A stretch of 64,000 nt of DNA, from the NCBI RefSeq assembly GCF_000313135.1, contig NW_004457313.1, positions 671,292-735,291 of the forward strand. The letters are read 5' to 3'. The notes beneath the pieces were generated by a model that was not told where the DNA came from, made no database searches, and worked only from the letters and a program-made list of their open reading frames with translations. Each line of letters starts with the position of its first letter. Position 1 is the stretch's first letter. Below are positions 11,271-22,903 of the stretch, in pieces. Position numbers and translations under genes: made by a program. The stretch comes from Acanthamoeba castellanii str. Neff. Taxonomy: Eukaryota; Discosea; Longamoebia; Acanthamoebidae.

Positions 11271-14200
11271 ATGATGTGGTGGGCCACCAACAGCATGCGG
11301 CGGCCATACATCGCGAGTTGGACGGTGCTTGCGTGCCTTGTGCTCGCTGCCTGCACCACTTCCACTGCCGATGAGGCCTCCAGATCATCTTTCCTTTACA
11401 CAAGGGTAGCAGCCCCTTAGAAGTTTCTTTACACCAAATGCAAAAAATAATCAGGCCGCACACTCATCCTCTGGCATCTCGCCCACACAGGAGCCGATAG
11501 CGGTCGATCTCAGAATCAACGTGGTGCTGGTGGGGCTGAACGGCGACGGGGCCTTCACCTACAAGCTCCCAGAGTCGCGGCTGGCCTCGCTGCTCGCGAC
11601 AGCACTGCCCACCTACCGCCCGTCGCTGGTGGAGGAGGAAAGGCCGCTCAATGTGGAGTACACCCTGCGATACGATGTGCACCACCAGCACAACATAGGC
11701 ACCTTCACCAAGATGCTCGGCGAGGAGCTCAGCAAGCTCGGGCCTGTACGTTGCGACACTCACCACACAACACACTCACTTGTCGCGCGCTTTACTCATC
11801 ACACCCACTGTCGCACACGATCCAGCCGGACAGAGGCGCGACGCTGACGGACTACGCGGTTCCCCCGAGCGCACTGCAAGCGTGGCAGTCCTACTTTGAC
11901 TCCATCACCGTCGCGGTACGCAGTGCACACTTTTTCGTTTATGTTCTTCTGTGCTTTGCTTGGTGTCCACATTGTGTCACAGCACTTTCAAACGGTGGTG
12001 GTTGGGTGGTGGCTGGTGGCTGGTGGCTGGTGGTGAACATCAGGACGAGTACAGCATCATTCTGCTCAATCCGTGTAAGCGCGCGTTGGAAAACGCGAGG
12101 ACGGGTGCTGAGGGCACCACTGTCGAGCCCCGGTGGCAGTACCACTACAACTACGACGGAGCCCCCACCCAAGGTAATGACACACACACACAACGACATG
12201 CCAGATCACACACACATACACACACACACCACAACACGGGCTTTACCGCACCCTCGCGGCTAACACCCAACGACGAACAACTTATGAGAGGTCACCAATG
12301 GGCTGACACACTTGATCTATTCATCTATTTCTTCTCCAGCGTGGGTGTCCGAGGGCCGCTACACGGTGGTGGATCTGAGCGCTGGGCCGGTGGTCTACGG
12401 ACCCTCGGACGTGGGCGAGGGAGCAGTCACGGCCGGTACGTACCCGTTACCCCTTCATACCAACCAATCAATCGCTGGAGTGTGCGTTCGCACTCCGTTG
12501 CGTGCTTGCTTGCCTACTGACCGCCTCGTCGATCAGCCTCCTTGCCTCGCCTTGGGAAGTTCCACAACAAACTGAGGACGCTGGGCCAAAACAGACTCTA
12601 CGAGCGCTACACCGTACATTACCCCCCCACCTCTCTCTTCCAATCATCCTCGCGCCCGCGGGCACGTGGTTGTAGCCTCCTCCCCTCCTCCCCACCACAT
12701 GTGGCGGCTCATCGGCGCCCTGGCCTGGTGAGCAGGTGAGCGATTTCGCCGAGATCGAAGCCCACATCGCCACGACCGTGATCTCGGCCATCCAGCACGT
12801 CTTTGTGCCCGACATCCGGTTCCCTGCCGTCCAAGCCGACAAGGTACGCCTCTGGGGCAAGCTTGATGGGGGGGGGTAAGGCCTGTTTGGCATTCCGCTC
12901 ATGCTCATCTTTCACCGGTCGACGTGCACGTACCACTTAGGTCTTGGTCCCGATCGTCGTGCTACGGAACCACGTCGAGTTCAATCCGTGGCGCAAGGGC
13001 CACCCGTATTCGATCGACATCGACGCCATCAGGAGGGAGGTGGCCAAGCTGGCTCTGCCTAACCAGGAGGTGACGATCGTGACCGACCTGCACGGCCTGC
13101 ACGAGCACAAGCACATCGCCCTCGCCCTCGCCAAGGCCCACAAGACCGACACCGTCCACGAGCTCAACGTGTGGGGCCGTTATGACGTACGTCTGCAACT
13201 GACCGATGCAAATTCATGGGATTCTCTCCCGTGCACGGCTTGGCTCACCCGATGTGATGATGGTGTCTTTCTTACCCGACGCGTAAACAGGCGAAGGAGA
13301 AGCCCTACATCGACGGTCGCGCGCTGCTGCAGCAGATGAAGGACGCGCAGGACATCATCACCTCCGGGTTCCTTCAGTCGGCCGAAGAGCGCGCTCATCT
13401 GTCCGCCTTCTTCTCTCGGTACGCCGCACCTCTCCCCCTGCGCGGTTCGTAGTTCGCTCACCACGCACCGCTGGGCTTGATGGGGTTAACACATAGGTCG
13501 CAGCCAGCGGCCCAGGCCTCGGCCTCGGATTCGCAGAAGGCGTCGCGTCCGCTGGGCACCCGCATCCTGCCCGTCTACGTTTTCTCCCTCCTGCTTTCTC
13601 CTCACCTCCAGAACTCTCTGCTCGACCGCAGCTCTCTATACACTGCGTGCGTACCCCACACCACCGCACTCCACTGCACACAGCAACTGCTGATATCGCG
13701 AGATTCTTTCTCTGCGATGCAGGTCGGCCGAGGGCGTGATTGTGCTGCAAACGAATTCGACGGAGGTGCCGGTGCCCTACTTTGCCCAGGACTCGCCCGT
13801 GTTGGTCCACCCGAACGACCCCACGCGGTACATCATCGCCGGCATCGCCACTGCCCTGGGTGCCCTCAACACGCCCCTCCAGCGCTACTCCCCCCTTCAC
13901 TCGCGCGTCTTGCAGTCCCACATGTGGGCCAACGGGTACGCCCCCCCCCCAACTCATCCCACTGGCTGACCAGTGAACTAAAACAAAAATGCGCGACTGG
14001 TGGACGGGCAGACATCACCCGTTCGGGCCGTACGCCACGACGACGGGCATTTCGCGGGTGTTCGTGGACATGGTGACCAGGAATGCCGTGCTGTCGCGCT
14101 TGGACCAGGCCCTCAAGAAGATCCACAAGTCCATCGCCGACGTCGACCGGTTCGCCAAGGTAAGACTTGTAGAGGGCGGTCAGGACTTGTTGCGTTTCGT

Positions 14201-15126
14201 GCCGTGAGCGAGACCCGCGGAGCTGATCGCATGTGTATGTGCTGTCGCTGCAGCGGTACCTGTACGACCCCTTCGGCGAGAACATAACGATGACCGAATT
14301 CCAGGGGAGAACCGTCGGTTCGACGACCGAGTTCACCGGCTCGATGGCGGTGCGCTCACCTACCCAAGACTTTTGATTCACCGCAGGTGCATGTGCACCG
14401 TTGGAGGGGGGAGGGGGCTCATGCTGGGCTGTGTGGTTGGTGTGTATGTGACCAGGACCTTGAGCCCGGCTCCAATGGCCCCGAGCTATGGCAGAGCTCG
14501 GAGGGCGAGAGGACCTCCACGTTCCTGCACTTTCAGGAACTGCCCGCTTCCACCGGTCCGCTCTCCATTCACTACTCGGCTCCGTGTTCGGTAGTGCTCA
14601 CCGTTTTTCGTGTCGTGTGCCAACGCCAACAGTCGAGCGGCTGTACGGCGAAATGAATAGGCTCGAGGGCATGTTCCATCGCGTCGGCGGGCTCCTGCGG
14701 GACTACAAGCTCAATGAAGCCTATGAAGTACAACAACTGCTGCCTTCCAACGCCTCTTCATGCCGCATTATGAACTTACGGCCGCGTGCCAATTCAAACC
14801 ACAGGTGTCGAGCTCGCTGGGGCTCGCAGCGATGACCTTTGCCCAGTACGTGAGGGACGAGATCCAGGCGGCCGAGGCCGAGCTCGTTTGTTGCATTCTG
14901 CAGCACACCCCGACCCATTCCTCGTTCTTTGGCGACCTCCTCCAGTACTTCCTCGTGTACGAGTTCTTGCCCCACGTCTTGCCCCAATCTGACTGCTTCG
15001 CACGACTGACACTGGCGGGACACGCACAATAGCTTCGTGGTGGCGGTGCTCTTCATGCTGGCGCTGGTCGTCTTCCTCAAGAAGAAGCCCCAGACCAAGC
15101 AGTCCCTGCTGTCCAAGCGCCGATGA
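11271..15126 (+). CDS. Large secretory-pathway protein with C-terminal membrane anchor, function unknown
   Basis: The chosen start is MMWWATNSMRRPYIASWTV, followed by VLACLVLAACTTSTADEAS, a good signal peptide. An upstream in-frame exon beginning at 11157 could extend it. Some fifteen exons follow. Recognisable stretches are INVVLVGLNGDGAFTYKLPE, a segment with EFNPWRKGHPYSIDIDAI, and VIVLQTNSTEVPVPYFAQ. Near the C-terminus FVVAVLFMLALVVFLKKK is one transmembrane span followed by a short basic tail. The bulk should therefore be lumenal or extracellular. The layout and the INVVLVGL start of the mature part remind me of the plant DUF7906 family (SPOT1/At5g58100-like), but this is a weak recognition. 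No catalytic motif was identified. Exon joins around 14340-14640 and 14700-15030 are uncertain. Confidence 0.65.
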
Positions 15127-15877
15127 TTAATCGGGCTCCCCACTCCCCCAAACCTCTCTCTCGCCAGTTCTTATTTATTGACGTTTCTACTCAGCCCGTC
15201 ATTCTCTCTCTGCTCCGCCAGAAGTCGGTTGTGCTGGTGATCACTCACAAGCTGCTTGGTTTGTAAGTCGGTTCGTTTATTGGGCCTAACGAACCGGGTG
15301 GACAAGGAGCGTTGTGTGGTGTGATTGGTGGGTGGCGGTGGAGATGCAGCGAATGGGTCAGCCGAGGCCCTCTTCCGTGGAAGTTTGTAGCTACGGCTTC
15401 ATGCGCGCCGCATCGTCCAGCCGGCCGCTTGATGTCGCGACCAACGCCCCGAGGAGAGCGCGCTGGCCGGCACATCAATGATGTGAGGAGGACGATGATG
15501 TGGTGTTGTGAGCTCACAACCACCTAGACGGGGCCACGCCGCCTGCCCTCTTCTCCAGGTTGAAGAAGAGGATCGGCGACGGCGCAGCCCCTCCTCACCC
15601 GCCCCAAGGCAGCTCGGGAGTAGAAAGAAGAGAGAAAGAGAAAGAGAAAGAGCGAAAAAAGAGAGAGAAGAGCTGCCGTTGGGGGAGGGTGAGAGGGCGG
15701 TGGTTGTGGGCTTAACCTCATCCGCCGGTGTTGCAGGCCGGGGCCTTGAAGAAGCGAACGTTGCGACCTCCGCCACCGCCACCGCTGCTGCTCGACCACG
15801 GCGACAGTGGATAGTCGTCCGCTGCACAGAGTCACGCACACATGCACACACGCAAGTACACAGTCAGACGAACACGT
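15127..15877. other. Convergent intergenic region, no gene recognised
   Basis: About 750 bp lie between the 3' ends of two convergent genes. It holds a purine tract (about 15610-15670, GAGAAAGAGAAAG-type) and CA-rich patches. Reading frames here are low-complexity Ser/Arg-rich and lack a recognisable domain. No tRNA or other RNA gene was seen. Confidence 0.5.
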
Positions 15878-16426
15878 TCACTTCCTTTGGCGCGCTTTGG
15901 CGGGAGATAGACGCGTACTGTTGGGGCGAAGCTTTTGGGGCTTCTTCTTGGGCTTGAGCTTCTCCTGTTCTTTGGCCTCCTTGGAGGCCTCCTTCAACCG
16001 CTCCTGCTGCGCCAACCGGGCCAAACGCAGCCCCTCTTCATTATCGGCCTCTGTTGGGTGCAGACGAGACACGTGCGTCAGGTCTTGGTGGCTTCTCGCC
16101 ATCTTCTGCAGCCCATCTTTATTCAACGTAGAACAGACGCGGGGGGGGGTTGCAACGTACCAGGGATGCGAGGTGCCGGGTACACAATTTGGTTGCGGTA
16201 GTCGATGAGGGCCTGCCGCACGTGTGGCCAGGCGATTACCAGTACCACCACCACGAACAGAGCCACCCACAGGAAGGCCTGATGTGCAAACAGCGTGCAT
16301 CAATCAATTAATGATGAGCATTGAAGACATCAAGAAAGGTCGAGAAATGAAACGTACATAGTTTTGGGTGACGAATTGGTGCACCGTTTGGGTGGTGCTG
16401 GTCACCAGACCACCAGGGTCATTCAT
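15878..16426 (-). CDS. Small single-span membrane protein with charged cytosolic tail
   Basis: Three exons join cleanly. The start MNDPGGLVTSTTQTVHQFV is followed by an intron, then AFLWVALFVVVVLVIAWPHV, one strong transmembrane span. RQALIDYRNQIVYPAPRIPD follows, and after a roughly 44-nt intron comes a charged tail with EEGLRLARLAQQERLKEASK and a Lys/Arg-rich end. About 130 residues in all. Topology (short N-terminus, one span, helical charged tail) resembles VIMP/selenoprotein S-type ER proteins, but there is no clear sequence match and no selenocysteine codon context, so this is only a comparison. Convergent with the upstream membrane protein gene. Only about 90 bp separate its start from the divergent START gene. 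Confidence 0.65.
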
Positions 16427-16517
16427 CTTTTTGTGGCTTCCTTCTCGCTTGTTGCCTTTCTTTCTTAGGGTGACGTCACCCTAAAATCAAAAGAAAAGGC
16501 GGAAAGAAGCAGAGAAA

Positions 16518-18129
16518 ATGCGAAAGAGAAAAGGCGGGGATAGAGACACAAAAGAAGGCAACCGTAGAGGAACAAGTTGCTACTTCGGCGTGGAGCAGCC
16601 GCAGCGAGCCGAGCCGAGCAAGGTGGAGAAGGGCATGCTGCGCTCGGGGTCGGCACCGGCCCTGCCAACAGAAACGACGTCGATCGATCGCGCTACGTCC
16701 GCGTCGCGTCTTCGAATTGGTGCGGGGCGGGCGGCTACCCATCAGCAGGCTCATCTTGAGGGCGGGGTGGGGCCATCGCCCTGTGAGGCCTACGCAGCCC
16801 TCATCGAGGAGACCTTCGACGATCTGCTGGACGAAGTCGACCTCACCGAGGAGTGGAAGCTCATCAAGGAGGAGCTGGGCGTCAAGGTCAGCAAAAAGAC
16901 TCTTGCCGAAAATGGCTCGGTACTCCCATCTTCTTCTTCTCCCTTCTTCCCCGAAACACGCGAGTTGGTGGGAATGAACGGCCCAGCAGCGGCGAATTGG
17001 GCGGCAGCACTGCGCCTGCAACTTCTTCCCTCGTTCTTCTTTCTGCTTCTTCTTGCGTACACGCCGTCTCCGAGTTTCGTCTTCCTGACCGGCAGACACG
17101 TCTCGCAGGTCAACTGCATGCGCGGCGACGCCGACCTCCAGTGCTCCGCGCAGGAGTTCCGACAGCTCGTCCTGCAGGCCGGTTCGTTTTTTTCGCCTCT
17201 TCTTCTTCTTTCTGCCTCGCCTCGACCGCGCACTATTGAAGGAGTCCGCTGCTGTGAGCTCTGACTGACCACGCGTGGTCGCCTGGCCGGGTGGGTGTGC
17301 TCACACAGATCGGTGGCGGGAGTGGGACATTTTTGCGGCGGCCAGCCGGCGGGTGCGGGATCTCGAACCCGACACCCCTGGACACACCGGCATTGTACAT
17401 ATTACTTACTCCGCTCCCTGGCCACGTATGCTCGCCCTCCTCGTCGTTCACACGCACACGCACACAACGCACACGCACACGCACACAACGCACTTGAAGC
17501 GTGCCCTTATTATATTGACACGCCTGTGTGCATGGTTGGTGTACGGTGGTTGTAGTGAATTCGCGAGATGTGTGCGTGGTGATGTCCTCGCGAGAGTACG
17601 AGGATGGCACCGTGATCGTCATCGCACGATCCGTCGCCGACGACAACTGCCCCGAAATCAACGGTACTCTTCTCTCTTCTCTCTCCTCTCTCTCTGCTTT
17701 GCTGCGTCGTGCGTGGCACCACTGCCAGGACGCTAATGATTGCTCGGGGGAGGGGGCAGGCACCGTGCGGGCCGAGCTTTTGTCGTCGGGCTATGTAATT
17801 ACACCGCGAGACGAGGGCGGTATCCACGTGGCCTACATTTTGCAGATCGATTTCAAGGGTACGCCCCACCTTCGAGAATGACCTCTACTTACACTCACAT
17901 ACACCTAGCTGTCAACGCGCCCTACACACGTATATAATACATGTATAAACTCACTTAACACACACACGACACTCACACCACAGGCCGAATACCTTCGTGG
18001 ATTACCAACATATTGAGCATGGAGATGCCCAAGTCGCTGTCGCGGGTCGGGAAGTGCATCATCCGAGAGCGCGAGCAGTTTCTCCAGCCTCGGCAGAACA
18101 AGCAGAGGCGCGCCAGCACCAGCAGCTAG
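16518..18129 (+). CDS. START-domain lipid-binding protein
   Basis: The outermost ATG is at 16518. A second in-frame ATG (MLRSGSAPALPTET, at about 16635) is equally possible. After a disordered leader, a START domain runs to the end: AYAALIEETFDDLLDEVD, EEWKLIKEELGVKVSKKT, RWREWDIFAAASRRVRDLE, GIVHITYSAPWP, NSRDVCVVMSSREYEDGTVI, VRAELLSSGYVITPRDEGG, VAYILQIDFKGRIPSWITN and a terminal helix with SLSRVGKCIIRERE. The order and the W-x-x-x-F, RD, GY and D-x-KG-x-IP elements fit StAR-related lipid-transfer domains, which carry sterol, phospholipid or ceramide in a hydrophobic pocket. No TM, PH or kinase part is attached, so it looks like a soluble carrier. The lipid cannot be predicted. The last exon begins after CACAG at about 17984. 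Confidence 0.85.
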
Positions 18130-18414
18130 CCGCCTCGTCCGCCCCAAGTACCATAGGAGATCATCATCACCACTCTGCCCGCCCACCACCTTATTTATTG
18201 CCGGCACGGGTGGCCAACAGTTTTAGCAACACCAAATGCTTCTGGAACGAAAATGAAACACTTTCGAAAGCCTTTTGCGCACCCAACGAAAACTGTTTAT
18301 TTTTGTTTTCTCGATCGTTTTCTTCTTCAATTTGTGGGACCGCAATTTGGGAGTGCAGGACAACTACAAGAAGACTTGTGAGCAACGCGCGAGATCGCTG
18401 GACAAGGAGCAAAG

Positions 18415-19095
18415 ATGGTACCCCTCCTCACTCACTCTCTGCGGCGCAGGACACGTGGTTGTTCGTTACGTTTGTTTTGTTGGTTCTAATTATGGGCGAA
18501 ATGTGGTTAGGGCGACAAATTGGATGACGAGATGGTGGACGAGATCAAGCAGGCCTTCGCCAAGTTTGACAAGGACAAAGACGGGCGTGTGAACGCGCTC
18601 GAGCTGGGCAAGATCATGCGCGAGATGGGCCACAACCCCACCTACGGCGAGCTGGAAACCATGATCAAGGAAAACGGAGGTAGGCTTGGCCACCCCTCTT
18701 TATTTTTATTTTTATTTATTTATTCTTACAAACAAACATTTAACTTCATAATCAATAAATAGCGCTTCCTAATCAAATTTATTTGTATTTATTTATTAAA
18801 TATTCTATTGCTGCCAGGCGGCGGAGTGATGGACGTGAACGGCTTCCTGGGCATGGTGGCCAAGAACTACTCCTCGGTCGACAACGAGCGCGACCTCATC
18901 GAGGCCTTCCAGGTGTTCGACAAGGACGGCAAGGGGTTCATCTCCGTCATGGAGCTGCGGAGCATCCTGTGCAACATGGGCGAGAAGCTCACCGACCAGG
19001 AGGTCGAGGAGATGCTCCGCAATGCCTGCATCCAGGGCGATGGCAACGTCGACTACACCGCCTTCGTGCGCCACATGCTCGCCCGCGACCAGTGA
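18415..19095 (+). CDS. Calmodulin-like EF-hand protein (149 aa)
   Basis: Exon 1 is only the start codon (18415-18417) plus a GT donor. Exon 2 is 18511-18679 and exon 3 is 18818-19095. The spliced CDS is 450 nt, giving 149 residues, the exact length of calmodulin. It starts MGDKLDDEMVDEIKQAFAKF. EF-hand 1 (DKDKDGRVNALE) and EF-hand 3 (DKDGKGFISVME) have canonical 12-residue loops. EF-hand 2 (around ENGGGGVMDVNGF) and EF-hand 4 (CIQGDGNVDYTAF) lack normal first-position Asp residues, so probably only two sites bind Ca2+. Gly-2 follows the start Met, but the rest is not a clear myristoylation signal. Could be a myosin light chain or a CaM paralogue rather than true calmodulin. Confidence 0.9.
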
Positions 19096-19222
19096 ACAGC
19101 CATCGTGTAGTGTGTGTGTACAATTTTCTGAATTCCCAAGTCTGTGTTGCTGTGTAATGTGGCCGTGTGTGTGTGTGTGTGTGTCGATCGACATTCCGCC
19201 GCCGTGGTGGGAGTTGAAGGGG

Positions 19223-20708
19223 TTAGACGGCCCAGGTGAAGCAGAGGGCGTCGAGGTGGGTCGGACACTGCAGAATTTGGCCGGTGCCGCCATCGCCCCA
19301 ATCGAACGGGATTGCGTTGTCCTCGTTGATGTTGAACACCACGTTCTTCATCTCCGCCTCGCACGTCGGACAGGACGCGTAGCTCACCGCTGCCCACGGC
19401 CGCGCACGCATGAGCAACAACACACGCACTCACCACAAACGCACGCACGCACGCACACACACCGCACACGTACACTGGACCCAGGGCGCCCAGCCGCCCA
19501 GCTTGCACGAGTAGTAGGTTTCGTATTCTTCCTCGTCGTCGTCCTCTTGGCCGAGCTCCTCGACGACGTCTTCGCGCTCGTCGGCGTCGGGCCAGTCGTC
19601 GCGCGGAACCCACCTTACGAGCCGCTTGAACGGGAAGTGGCCGTTGAAGCAGGTGTTCTCCGTGTTACGCGCCACGTCATCGTGCGGCCGCTTGGCCAGC
19701 TGCGCCGCGGGGTCCTCGTTGGCGGCGACGTCGGCCATCAGCGCCCCATGCGCCAGCGAGTCCTCCACCTTTTCGTCGAGGCCCGTCAGGCTCAGGTTCT
19801 TCTTCACCTCCGCATCTTTATCTGCGCGCGCACAAGTGAGCTCGCGCGCGCGCGTGTGTGTGTGTGTGTGTGCGTGTGCGGTGGTGTGTGCGTGTGCGAA
19901 CGAGAGAACAGACCGGGGTTGGCGTCGAGGGAGTGGGCGACGGAGCGCGAGGCGAGGGAGAGAAGGCTCGGGGCGCGCCCGCGGTGGGATCGGCCGGCGG
20001 CAGCGGCACGAAGCGGAGCAGGACCGCCTTGGAGAAGGGCTCGTAGGTGTCTTCGCACGACCAACAGTAAAACATCTGTAGCAACTTGTTTGGATCTGTC
20101 ACACCGCACACACGTCAGGTGTCTGTGGTGATGGTGGGCAGGGGTGCGTGCGCACGCACCATCGCCCACGAACTGTTTGCGGGCCTCGTCGGGGGCGAAG
20201 CGGAAGTCGACCTGTAGGAAGAACTGCAGCTGGTGCGTGCAATCTCTGTTGCTGCAGCGCGGCCACTCTTCGTCCTTGCGCAGCCACGGACGCACGCCGC
20301 CGAAGCACGTCAGGTCGGTACGGTGGTCGAACCTGAACTCAGGCGCCTCGATGGCCAATCTTTTGGCATCATCTGTTCGATAAAAACATGAATGGATTTG
20401 GTCAGATCCAAATAGATTGGCGAAGGCACCAATTGCTTTGATCGATCACCTTCGGAGGAGCCGGCCGGGACGTCATAGGCAGGCGCGACTTCGGGCAGCC
20501 AGCACGTGCGCCGCAGCAGCTCGCGAAGGGGACCCTTCTCTTTCTCCTCAGCCTCGTCGCCTTCGTCTTCGTCTTCGTTCTTTTCGTTGGCTTCGCTCTT
20601 TTCGACGTCCTCCGTCTTGGCCTTCTTCTTGGTGCCCTCCAACTCCTTCTCCTCCACGGAGACCTCTTCCTCCTCCTCCCGGGTTCTCTTCCGGTCCTTG
20701 CTCTCCAT
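19223..20708 (-). CDS. DUF1963/YwqG-like protein with acidic, NLS-like N-terminus
   Basis: The start MESKDRKRTREEEEEVSVEE leads a highly charged N-terminus with KKKAKTEDVEK, possibly a nuclear localisation signal. The domain then reads LTCFGGVRPWLRKDEEWPRC, HQLQFFLQVDFRFAPDEARK, KLLQMFYCWSCEDTYEPFSK, KLGGWAPWVQ, SYASCPTCEAEMKNVVFNIN and GTGQILQCPTHLDALCFTW-AV-stop. The FGG-x-P, LQF-x-QVDF, CPxC and GTG-x-QCP elements in this order fit the DUF1963/YwqG family (unknown biochemical function, widespread in bacteria and protists). A CxxC pair may bind zinc. Exon ends near GT-rich introns (19846-19890, 19160-19184) are approximate. Divergent from the C2-SNARE gene across about 200 bp. Confidence 0.75.
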
Positions 20709-20905
20709 CCTTTGGTGACAATGCAGACGGCCAGGCTAGCCTTCCTCGAAACGGTTTGCGCAAATGATTTGGAATTCCGAGGGTTCAGGAAAGTACTTTA
20801 GTGCCCATTTTCTTTTTTCCTTTTTAAGCCAGAACAGCAGAGAAGAAACGTGAAGGGGGTCATAGATTTCAGGGACAAAGTAGTAGAGCTCCACAGCTGG
20901 GACAG

Positions 20906-22747
20906 ATGCGCAAAGGAACTGTCGGAAGGTCGCCACAGCCCCAGCCAAAGCGGCGTGGTCAGGCCGACAGCGGTGAGGATGACGATGGGCACCGAAAGCC
21001 CTCTTGGATGATACCAGGCAGCCCCGACTACCTGGCCATCAAGGTGCTGGTGGTCGAGGGCCGGTGCGCCCAGCGGGTGGACAAGAAGGGCAAAATAATC
21101 GGCGACCCCGACGTCTACGTGCGTCTCAGCTACTACGGCAACAAGTGGGAGACCCAGCTGATGCGCAACAACACAGCCCCCAAGTGGAACGAGGCCTTCG
21201 AGATCCCCATCCCTCCTGGTAATCTGCTCTTCTCCTCCACCCACTGCTACTCTGTCGCATCGATGTAGTTTCTTTCTGCCTCTCATTCCTGCTACTGACA
21301 TCCGCATGCGCAATACAGACAGGCGCAACGCACTGGGCGAGCTGGAGATCAAGGTGTGGGATATGTTGGACAAGAAGAAGGAGATCTTCATGGGCGAGGT
21401 TCGACTTTCCCTCGGTACGGTTCACCTGCAACACCAGACCTGGCCCACCCCTCGTAGCCCCGTGGAGGTCTCACCCACTGGCCGAGGGGCTATGCCACAG
21501 GGGACTATGGTGGCGTGAACTACGAGTACGTGGAACCGCGAAGGTACAAGCTGAAGGGCGGTGCCACCTCCAAGGATGCGCGAGGGGACGTGGTCATCGG
21601 CCGCCTCACCCTACGCGTGGGCATGGTCCTCCCCAAGAAGAAAAAGTACACCACGTAGTGGGTGGTTCTTCCATCAGTCCTACCTCTCATCACTTCCCAT
21701 CGCCCTACTACTTGATTCGCAGGTACCAGTGGGATGAGTCCAAGGGCGAGCGTACCACCGAAAGCTTGTAACGCCCTCCCTCTCCGTTCATGCACTTCTC
21801 CTCCATCGAGCTGCATCTCACCAAACGCGTTTTTCTGCCACAGCATCGCCGAGTCGGAGATGGTGGTGGACGATTCTCACGCGAGTGCTATGCGTTCCCT
21901 GGTACACTACGCCAGCTGTGTAGAACTCTTGTCTCACTTCCCCTTGCCCTCAGCTTACTGACCTAGGAGGACCCTTCGACAGAAACTGATCGAGAACACG
22001 ATGACGACAGCCACCACGACGCTGGAGGCTCTGGAGAAGCAGGGAGACCAGCTCCGCAGGGTGCAGGGAGACGTTGACGAAGTCGGTGAGATGCTGGAGA
22101 GGGGAGACAAACACATGCGCACCATCAAGAGCTGGACCGGCGCCATTGCCAACAAGTTCTCGGTACCCCCCGTGGCGGACTATGACAACCCAGCAGTTTC
22201 TTTTCCTCACCACACGTGTTGTTTGCGGCGTTGCGCAGAAAACCAAGAAGTACGAACATGCGGCCAAGATGGAGGAAATGACCGAAGAGCAGAAGGCCAA
22301 GAGGGCCGAAGAAGAGTTCAAGAAGTCCAGAAGGCAGAAGTTATCGGGCCGCACCGTCCTCCACCACTCGGGTTGTAAGAAGCACTTCTGTTAAATTATA
22401 TTCCCAAAGCTCATGATGCATGCGTGTGAGTGCAGGTCCTCCCGAGGTGAAGAAGCACAAGGAAGACTTCAGCCACCTGAGTGAGGACTCGCGCACCAAG
22501 ATCGACCAGACGGACAAGGCGCTCGACCGAATCGACGAATGTCTGGACCACCTGAAGCTCATGGCCTTTGTACTGCGCCTTCCACCCTCGGCAAATGCGG
22601 AATTCTCACCTCCAACGGCGTACACAACAGGACATGGGCGAGGAGCTCGATGACCACAACCGCAGGCTGGAGATCCTCAACAGGGACGTGGGGGATCGCA
22701 CCCAGAAAACCTCGGTCCTGGTGCACGACATCAAGAGGCGTCTCTGA
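20906..22747 (+). CDS. C2 domain fused to a SNAP-25-type Qb+Qc SNARE
   Basis: The start MRKGTVGRSPQPQPKRRGQ is basic. A C2 domain follows: YLAIKVLVVEGRCAQRVD, GDPDVYVRLSYYGNKWETQ, NNTAPKWNEAFEIPIPPG, LGELEIKVWDMLDKKKEIFM and GEVRLSLGT. Acidic Ca2+-ligand positions are only partly kept in loop 3. A linker (about 21500-21900) leads to the Qb helix (LIENTMTTATTTLEALEKQG, DQLRRVQGDVDEVGEMLERG) and then the Qc helix (ALDRIDECLDHLKLMA, QDMGEELDDHNRRLEILNRD, RTQKTSVLVHDIKRRL-stop). The helices align well with SNAP-25. The Qb zero-layer Gln (EKQG) is kept. The Qc zero-layer position reads His (DDHNRR). There is no transmembrane anchor; SNAP-25 uses palmitoylated Cys in its linker. Predicted role: membrane fusion, with the C2 perhaps giving lipid or Ca2+ recruitment. 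Confidence 0.85.
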
Positions 22748-22903
22748 ACTCGTGAAGAGCCACCTATCGACCCTTTGTTAAATAGCACGAAACCCCCAAG
22801 ATGGTCTCTAACCATAAAGCCGTCTGGCAGGAAGGAAACAGCAACCCGCTGACGTCAGCAGCGAGACAAATTCATTTTATTGTTTCTATCCCTGTCAAAA
22901 AAG

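Noticed and set aside
21840..21990. Frameshift between the C2 linker and the Qb SNARE helix
   Set aside because: Splicing to the acceptor after GACCCTTCGACAG restores the frame (MRSL joined to KLIENTM), so no break is needed.
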